Shown: positions 6,971-10,505 of the stretch, in pieces
Position numbering within the stretch: position 1 is the first letter of the stretch
How the letters are laid out: every line of letters begins with the position of its first letter
From: Chloroflexota bacterium
GTDB taxonomy: Bacteria; Chloroflexota; Ktedonobacteria; Ktedonobacterales; Ktedonobacteraceae
Length of the DNA: 10,505 nt
NCBI GenBank assembly: GCA_902810755.1
Contig: CADDYT010000191.1
Location: forward strand, 1 to 10,505
Reading direction: 5' to 3'
Notes under the pieces: model-generated
What the model saw: only the letters and a program-made list of their open reading frames with translations
What the model was told of the DNA's origin: nothing
The model's database searches: none
Program-made: the position numbers and the translations under genes

Positions 6971-7723
6971 CTATTCCTGCTCGTGAGCAGGCTGTATATT
7001 ACTCTCGCCATTGATGATGAAGATGATACGCTCGCAAATATTTGACGCATGATCGCCAACCCGTTCAAGCTTATGGGCGATCCAGAGCAGGTAGGTGGCG
7101 CGTTGCAGGATGAGCGAGTCGTTCTGAAGAGCCGGGATAGCATGCGCGCCCGCGAGCAGTGTCATCAAGTCGTGGCGAAGCAGGTGATAGCGCACATCGA
7201 CAACATCGTCATCTTGCCAGATACTGCGTGCCGCCGCTACATCCATATCTGCAAAGGCTTTCATCGTTCCTTGCAGGATTCTGCGCGCTTCCTGGCCCAG
7301 GGTGAGCAGGTCTTGCAAGATATGTTCCTCTAACACTTCTTGCCGATCACCCTGCCGGACATTACGAATCGACTGCGAACTTCCCTTCAGGGGAGCCATA
7401 CGCAGGATTATCTGGGCAATGCCTTCCGCGCCATCGCCGGTGCGTTCGAGATCGCCCGCAATGGAGAGCGCGGCGGTGAGAAAGCGCAGGTCACGGCTGC
7501 CAAGTGGCTGCTGAAGGGTAAGCAGACGGATAGTGTGTTCTTCAATGGTAACGCGCAGGCTGTCGATGAGCGTATCCGCCTCGATTACCCTGCTTGCCAG
7601 AGAGAGGTCTCCACTTGCCAGCGACTGTAGCGCCTTATCCAGAGCATCATCGACCAGCGAACCCAGCTCGCGTATCTGGCTATCTAATTCTTGCAGTTCT
7701 CTATCCAGAATTATTCGTGCCAC
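6971..7723 (-). CDS. phoU: Phosphate signalling protein PhoU
   Basis: PhoU links the Pst phosphate transporter with the PhoR sensor kinase at the inner membrane face, and its loss usually derepresses the phosphate regulon. The protein is two tandem three-helix bundles. The first carries RDLRFLTAALSIAGDLERTGD and the second QRATYLLWIAHKLERVGDHA; both contain the conserved metal-binding ERxGD motif. I chose the GTG at 7723 because AAGGAG at 7732-7737 lies 8 nt upstream and the product (VARIILDRELQELDSQIRELG, first residue read as Met) begins as family members do. This gives 250 residues; the upstream in-frame ATGs (7750, 7789) have no ribosome site and would add 9-22 residues without family similarity. 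No pst, phoR or phoP gene is in the window. A PhoP-like box precedes the gene. Confidence 0.93.
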   Translation of the reverse strand: MARIILDRELQELDSQIRELGSLVDDALDKALQSLASGDLSLASRVIEADTLIDSLRVTIEEHTIRLLTLQQPLGSRDLRFLTAALSIAGDLERTGDGAEGIAQIILRMAPLKGSSQSIRNVRQGDRQEVLEEHILQDLLTLGQEARRILQGTMKAFADMDVAAARSIWQDDDVVDVRYHLLRHDLMTLLAGAHAIPALQNDSLILQRATYLLWIAHKLERVGDHASNICERIIFIINGESNIQPAHEQE

Positions 7724-7731
7724 GTCAAAGT

Positions 7732-7737
7732 CTCCTT
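7732..7737 (-). promoter_or_regulatory. Ribosome-binding site that fixes the phoU GTG start
   Basis: AAGGAG on the minus strand lies 8 nt upstream of the GTG at 7723. The longer ATG starts at 7750 and 7789 lack any comparable site; the 7750 ATG is preceded only by a T-run. Confidence 0.7.
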
Positions 7738-7790
7738 CATCCCCATCCATAAAAAAAGATGATACAAAGAACCAGAGTTCCTCATTCATA

Positions 7791-7799
7791 AGTCTAGCA
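7791..7799 (-). promoter_or_regulatory. Probable -10 region of the phoU promoter
   Basis: TGCTAGACT on the minus strand resembles an extended -10 (TG, one base, TAGACT). The place where a -35 would be expected falls within the phased hexamers at 7806-7844, as in activator-dependent PhoB/PhoP promoters. Transcription would start near 7784, about 60 nt before the GTG. Confidence 0.35.
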
Positions 7800-7805
7800 G
7801 CTATG

Positions 7806-7844
7806 GATTAACGGGGCTTTACAGAGCCGTTAATGTTTTGTTAA
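7806..7844 (-). promoter_or_regulatory. Candidate PhoP/Pho box: four hexamers with 11-bp period
   Basis: Read on the minus strand, TTAACA (7839-7844), TTAACG (7828-7833), GTAAAG (7817-7822) and TTAATC (7806-7811) each begin exactly 11 bp after the previous one. Direct TTAACA-like repeats separated by 5 bp are the established PhoP binding arrangement in Gram-positive bacteria, and E. coli Pho boxes also use an 11-bp period. Its place directly upstream of phoU supports a phosphate-response function. The region also contains an 8-bp perfect inverted repeat (ATTAACGG 7807-7814, CCGTTAAT 7827-7834), so a dyad-binding regulator is an alternative reading. Confidence 0.6.
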
Positions 7845-7867
7845 GCGATGCCACTATGTGGTATACT
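7838..7867 (+). promoter_or_regulatory. Promoter of the unknown gene divergent from phoU
   Basis: TTGTTA (7838-7843) and TATACT (7862-7867) are 18 bp apart on the plus strand. Transcription would start near 7874. The -35 overlaps the outermost hexamer of the candidate Pho box, so a protein bound there would touch both promoters. A start near 7874 also excludes the GTG at 7858 as the translation start. Confidence 0.5.
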
Positions 7868-7889
7868 GCGATAACAGGACGACGACACT

Positions 7890-7905
7890 GGAGGAAAGCT
7901 ATCTG
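7890..7905 (+). promoter_or_regulatory. Strong ribosome-binding site followed by a CTG codon
   Basis: GGAGGA (7890-7895) is followed after 7 nt by CTG (7903-7905) in the open frame of the downstream gene. No ATG, GTG or TTG lies within the usual distance of this site; the next in-frame GTG is at 7945, about 50 nt away. Confidence 0.5.
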
Positions 7906-8613
7906 AGAGCACAGCAAGAGGCATACTGGAATACGGTTGAAACGGTGCAGCCGGGGGAGAGATTTCTGCTTTTTCGCCCGGAGAGGAGCGGCACAGCCAT
8001 CCGCTACACAGACAGGGGGGCTTTTGCGGGCATCAAAGCAGGTGTACGTTTGAAAACCTCATTTCTTCCCGCCGCACTTCACATCTCTATCACGACAGCC
8101 CCTTACATCATGGAGCGAGCGGCGGTGATTACGCCTTTTGACCGCAACCTGGGTTACCCCCTGGATGCCGAAGACCTCTCCCTGCGCAGCCGGAAAGCGA
8201 AAATGAGCAGGATGAAGCTGGAGCTGGCTCAATCAATCGAGGGTCTCTATCTCTTCGTCTTTGCCGCCAACGAAGACCAACCATTCTACGGCATGATGCA
8301 GTCGTTCATGCTGGAGGATGCCCGTCTTCCAGCACCCGGAAATACCTCGCTCCTGCACCACCTGTATCTGACGCTCACTTTTCCCAACAGCTCATCATTC
8401 ACCGCGCGGGCCTTGCCCAATACCGGTCGACTTGGCATGCTCTTCAACACCTTCTTCCCTTCCGATACCGGTCCCCTGCCGGTAGAAAATACAGCATCCT
8501 CAAAACAGGGGTTGAAGCTAGAAGAAGGCTTGAAGCTCCTTCTGCCATTCCAGCTAGACTTGCTTCAAGGCATTCAGGCAACCTTTCTCTTTCTACCGGA
8601 GCGTCAATCGTAG
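7903..8613 (+). CDS. Protein of unknown function, probable CTG start
   Basis: I do not recognise this protein. From a CTG at 7903 it would be 236 residues; the frame is open back to a GTG at 7858 (251 residues), but the likely promoter places transcription start after that GTG. The Shine-Dalgarno GGAGGA ends 7 nt before the CTG. The sequence shows no signal peptide, membrane helix or familiar catalytic motif. It looks like a soluble mixed alpha/beta protein with several beta-rich stretches (for example GLYLFVFAAN and LYLTLTF). Near the C-terminus a short repeat, GLKLEE-GLKLLL, makes a Leu/Lys amphipathic segment. It is divergent from phoU, shares its control region, and stops 1 nt before the convergent permease stop. 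A role in phosphate response is possible only by position. That it is a real gene is supported by its length, codon usage like its neighbours, and promoter. Confidence 0.72.
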   Translation: MRAQQEAYWNTVETVQPGERFLLFRPERSGTAIRYTDRGAFAGIKAGVRLKTSFLPAALHISITTAPYIMERAAVITPFDRNLGYPLDAEDLSLRSRKAKMSRMKLELAQSIEGLYLFVFAANEDQPFYGMMQSFMLEDARLPAPGNTSLLHHLYLTLTFPNSSSFTARALPNTGRLGMLFNTFFPSDTGPLPVENTASSKQGLKLEEGLKLLLPFQLDLLQGIQATFLFLPERQS

Positions 8614-8614
8614 G

Positions 8615-9928
8615 TTATGCTGCGATACCCAGTCCGTGTAGCACCATTTCAACGGCGGCAACGATGATCACCACCAGGAAGATCACGCGCAGCACTTTAT
8701 TGCTCAGACGGGTGAGCAGTCGCGCGCCAGCCAGCGCGCCGATGAGGATGCCAAGAGCGACCGGGGCGGCAATGAGCGGCGGAATATCGCCACGCGAGAA
8801 GTAGATGCCCGCGCTGGCCGCCGCTGTGACACCGATCATGAAATTACTGGTCGTCGTGGAAACCTTCATGGGCAGGCGCATCGCTACGTCGAGAGCCAGC
8901 ACTTTGAAGGTGCCGCTGCCGATACCGAGCAGCCCGGAGATCAACCCGGCAATGTACATCATCAGCAGTCCCAGCGGAGTGCGCGTAACCTGGTAGGGAA
9001 TCTCGCGGCGCAGACGCTTATCGGGATAGGTACTGGCAAGGCTCAGCCACTGCGCCCAGCGGTCATTCACGACCCCCTGCGGCAGCTCTTCGCCCAGCTC
9101 GAAGACAAGGGGAGCGGCAGAAATCAGCAGGATGATACCAAAGACGATGGAGAGGAGCATCGGTGCCAGAAAGCCCGCCAGAAAAGCGCCGGATATAGCC
9201 CCAAGCGTTGTTCCAATTTCCAGAAACATCCCCACACGCATATTGGTAATGTGATCGCGTACATAAGCCGCCGCCGCCCCACTGGAGGTGGCGATGACTG
9301 ATATGATGCTCGCACCTATGGCAAAGTAGATGGGGAAACCAAAAACAAGTGTCAGCAGGGGAACAATGAGTACACCGCCACCGAGGCCAACGAGCGAACC
9401 AAGCAAACCAGCAGCAATGGCGGCGATAAAGATAAAGACCGGATAAAGCCAGGAGTAGCGTCCGTGATGGAACTGGTTGTGCATACCCGCCGAAGCCACA
9501 GCCCCGACATAGAAAATGCTGAACAGCAGGATAATCAAAACGATGCAGGTAATGATGACATAGCGCCAGTCACGCTCTACTGCGAAGGCAACAATAGAGA
9601 CGGCGACACGCATCACCGGGGTAGCGATAAGCAGCAACAGCCCCAGCGCAATAACGGCCTGCGGGCTGAGAGTAAGTAGACCGGCCCAGACCTGGCCGAA
9701 CGTCTGCGGAAAATTCAGCAAGTTCTGCGGAGCGAACTTGTGCGGCTGAAATGCCATCAGGACAAGTCCGATCAAAACAACGAGCGCGCTGAGAATGACG
9801 CCGCCTTGCAATATCCAGCCAATGACGACGTTTGTCTTATCTGTTACTGGCGAACGCTTCTGCTTTCCTGGCCCTCCACGTCGTCGCTCGTAGATCTGCT
9901 CTGATCCAGAGTTGGGAACAGCTTGCAT
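8615..9928 (-). CDS. DUF1634-TauE/SafE fusion, anion permease (sulfite exporter family)
   Basis: A 437-residue inner-membrane protein. After a basic cytoplasmic N-terminus (1-33), residues of about 34-142 hold three membrane helices resembling DUF1634, including the segment RVAVSIVAFAVERDWRYV. Residues of about 162-435 are a TauE/SafE permease: the two internal halves each start with a Gly-rich helix (GSLVGLGGG at 177-185 and SGLLGIGSG later). Family members are thought to export sulfite, sulfoacetate or related organosulfur anions. DUF1634 is commonly a separate small protein encoded beside a TauE/SafE gene, so here the pair appears fused. The ATG at 9928 has only a weak, distant GAGAGG; no better in-frame start exists. 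It is divergent from the oxyanion-binding lipoprotein. The transported anion cannot be told from sequence. Confidence 0.88.
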   Translation of the reverse strand: MQAVPNSGSEQIYERRRGGPGKQKRSPVTDKTNVVIGWILQGGVILSALVVLIGLVLMAFQPHKFAPQNLLNFPQTFGQVWAGLLTLSPQAVIALGLLLLIATPVMRVAVSIVAFAVERDWRYVIITCIVLIILLFSIFYVGAVASAGMHNQFHHGRYSWLYPVFIFIAAIAAGLLGSLVGLGGGVLIVPLLTLVFGFPIYFAIGASIISVIATSSGAAAAYVRDHITNMRVGMFLEIGTTLGAISGAFLAGFLAPMLLSIVFGIILLISAAPLVFELGEELPQGVVNDRWAQWLSLASTYPDKRLRREIPYQVTRTPLGLLMMYIAGLISGLLGIGSGTFKVLALDVAMRLPMKVSTTTSNFMIGVTAAASAGIYFSRGDIPPLIAAPVALGILIGALAGARLLTRLSNKVLRVIFLVVIIVAAVEMVLHGLGIAA

Positions 9929-10008
9929 CGCAGTGCCGCCTCTCTCTTCAAACGATAGCCCGCTTTCAAACCCTACGACTGATGCATATTAAGAAGACAC
10001 TTACTTAT

Positions 10009-10039
10009 ATTATAAAGTGCCGCTTCACCTTGCTGACAA
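10009..10039 (-). promoter_or_regulatory. Probable promoter of the TauE/SafE permease gene
   Basis: On the minus strand TTGTCA (10034-10039) and a perfect TATAAT (10009-10014) are 19 bp apart, somewhat long. Transcription would start near 10002, leaving a leader of about 74 nt. It lies back-to-back with the lipoprotein promoter at 10090-10119. The 297-bp gap 9929-10225 holds only these promoters and the leader repeats. Confidence 0.45.
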
Positions 10040-10089
10040 GAGAGCAGCAACCAGCCGTCCCTCTCCCTGTTTTCATTATCGCCTTCCCC

Positions 10090-10119
10090 TTGACAGGAGA
10101 CAGGCTTACCCTCTACAAT
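10090..10119 (+). promoter_or_regulatory. Strong promoter of the solute-binding lipoprotein gene
   Basis: A consensus -35 TTGACA (10090-10095) is followed after 18 bp by TACAAT (10114-10119), one mismatch from consensus. Transcription would start near 10126, giving a leader of about 100 nt that contains the inverted repeats at 10134-10169. Confidence 0.7.
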
Positions 10120-10133
10120 ATCATCATTAGCTG

Positions 10134-10169
10134 GATACTCATAATATGAGTAGTAATATCGTGAGTATC
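10134..10169 (+). repeat. Nested inverted repeats in the lipoprotein leader, possible operator or alternative RNA fold
   Basis: An outer perfect 8-bp repeat, GATACTCA (10134-10141) and TGAGTATC (10162-10169), spans 36 bp. Within it TACTCAT (10136-10142) and ATGAGTA (10146-10152) form a tight 7-bp hairpin with a 3-nt loop. The left arm can therefore pair with either of two right arms, but not both. The elements start just after the predicted transcription start. This suits a repressor operator downstream of the promoter, or a switchable leader structure. I could not match it to a named riboswitch or to the ModE consensus. Confidence 0.5.
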
Positions 10170-10225
10170 GTGCATGGTGGTTTCTTCCGGCAACCATCGT
10201 CTATTTCGCATATGAGGAGGTGTAT

Positions 10226-10505
10226 ATGTTTCACAATCGGCGACCTGCGACCCCTCGACGCTATTTCCTATCACTGGCAAAGTTTTCCTCTCTTATTGTA
10301 CTGTTCTCGGTTCTGCTGGCAGCCTGTGGGGGTACGACCGGCGGCAGTAACACCCCTACAGCAACGGTCAAGAACAAAATCTCTGTCCTCTATGCCGGTT
10401 CGCTGGTGAACCTGATGGAGAAGCAGATTGGTCCGGCTTTCACGCAGGCCACCGGCTATCCCTACGAGGGCGAAGGCAAAGGCTCAACGGCGCTGGCAAA
10501 CGAGA
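10226..10505 (+). CDS. ABC transporter solute-binding lipoprotein, tungstate/molybdate type, N-terminal part
   Basis: The frame opens at the ATG at 10226 and continues past the right edge (93 full codons visible). A near-perfect Shine-Dalgarno AGGAGGTG (10215-10222) precedes it. The N-terminus is a lipoprotein signal: basic residues up to Arg12, a hydrophobic core, and the lipobox LLAAC with Cys34, followed by a Gly/Ser/Thr linker. The mature domain begins KISVLYAGSLVNLME and continues to EGEGKGSTALANE. The AGSL and GS(T) segments match the oxyanion-binding loops of the WtpA/ModA group, which capture tungstate or molybdate for ABC import; sulfate-type relatives share this pattern, so the ligand is provisional. 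The permease and ATPase genes would be expected just outside the window. It is divergent from the TauE/SafE permease. Confidence 0.85.
   Translation, partial: MFHNRRPATPRRYFLSLAKFSSLIVLFSVLLAACGGTTGGSNTPTATVKNKISVLYAGSLVNLMEKQIGPAFTQATGYPYEGEGKGSTALANE

Noticed and set aside
7740..7789. Longer phoU N-terminus from ATG 7750 or 7789
   Set aside because: Neither has a ribosome site, and the added residues do not look like PhoU; GTG 7723 has AAGGAG at 8 nt.
9973..10197. Minus-strand open frame of 74 codons in the permease/lipoprotein gap
   Set aside because: Low-complexity Tyr/Asn-rich product; it covers both promoters and the leader repeats of the divergent genes and has no ribosome site.
1..10505. 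CRISPR arrays, tRNA/rRNA genes, insertion sequences, phage or toxin-antitoxin genes
   Set aside because: No regularly spaced repeats, transposase motifs, terminal inverted repeats or RNA gene signatures were seen on either strand.

Overview
The window reads as chromosomal DNA of a free-living, moderately GC-rich bacterium with an elaborate eukaryote-like Ser/Thr kinase repertoire. A PknB-type kinase with a cytoplasmic zinc ribbon and one C-terminal membrane helix, next to a second zinc-ribbon/proline-rich protein, together with a histone-deacetylase-fold hydrolase and an M29 aminopeptidase, suggests a filamentous Chloroflexota (Ktedonobacteria-like) genome. That placement is inference from gene style; no marker gene is present. 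There are no rRNA, tRNA, CRISPR, insertion-sequence or phage signals, and gene density is high.

Layout. 1-380 (-): 5' part of a zinc-ribbon/Pro-rich protein with a strong promoter at 448-476. 496-1560 (-): short homoserine dehydrogenase. 1466-3262 (-): membrane Ser/Thr kinase whose last 95 nt overlap the dehydrogenase start. 3476-4006 (-): Lrp/AsnC regulator, divergent from 4115-5257 (+), a class II HDAC-like deacetylase. 5328-5738 (-) cupin and 5790-6905 (-) M29 aminopeptidase form a likely two-gene operon. 6971-7723 (-): PhoU. 7903-8613 (+): protein of unknown function, divergent from phoU. 8615-9928 (-): a DUF1634-TauE/SafE fusion permease, ending 1 nt from the unknown gene. 10226 to the right edge (+): lipoprotein solute-binding component of a tungstate/molybdate-type ABC transporter, divergent from the permease.

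How the parts may work together. The kinase and homoserine dehydrogenase share one transcript and overlap, which suggests translational coupling. The phoU upstream region carries four hexamers phased at exactly 11 bp, the architecture of a PhoP box, so phoU and perhaps the divergent unknown gene may respond to phosphate. The right end pairs an anion-export-type permease with an oxyanion-uptake lipoprotein, and the lipoprotein leader contains nested inverted repeats that could be an operator or alternative RNA folds.

Several starts were moved from the longest possible ORF to fit ribosome-binding sites: the deacetylase to 4115, the cupin to 5738, phoU to a GTG at 7723, and the unknown gene to a probable CTG at 7903. 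I found no clearly new multi-gene system. The points most worth following are the phosphate-type box, the kinase/dehydrogenase overlap, the CTG start and the leader structure.
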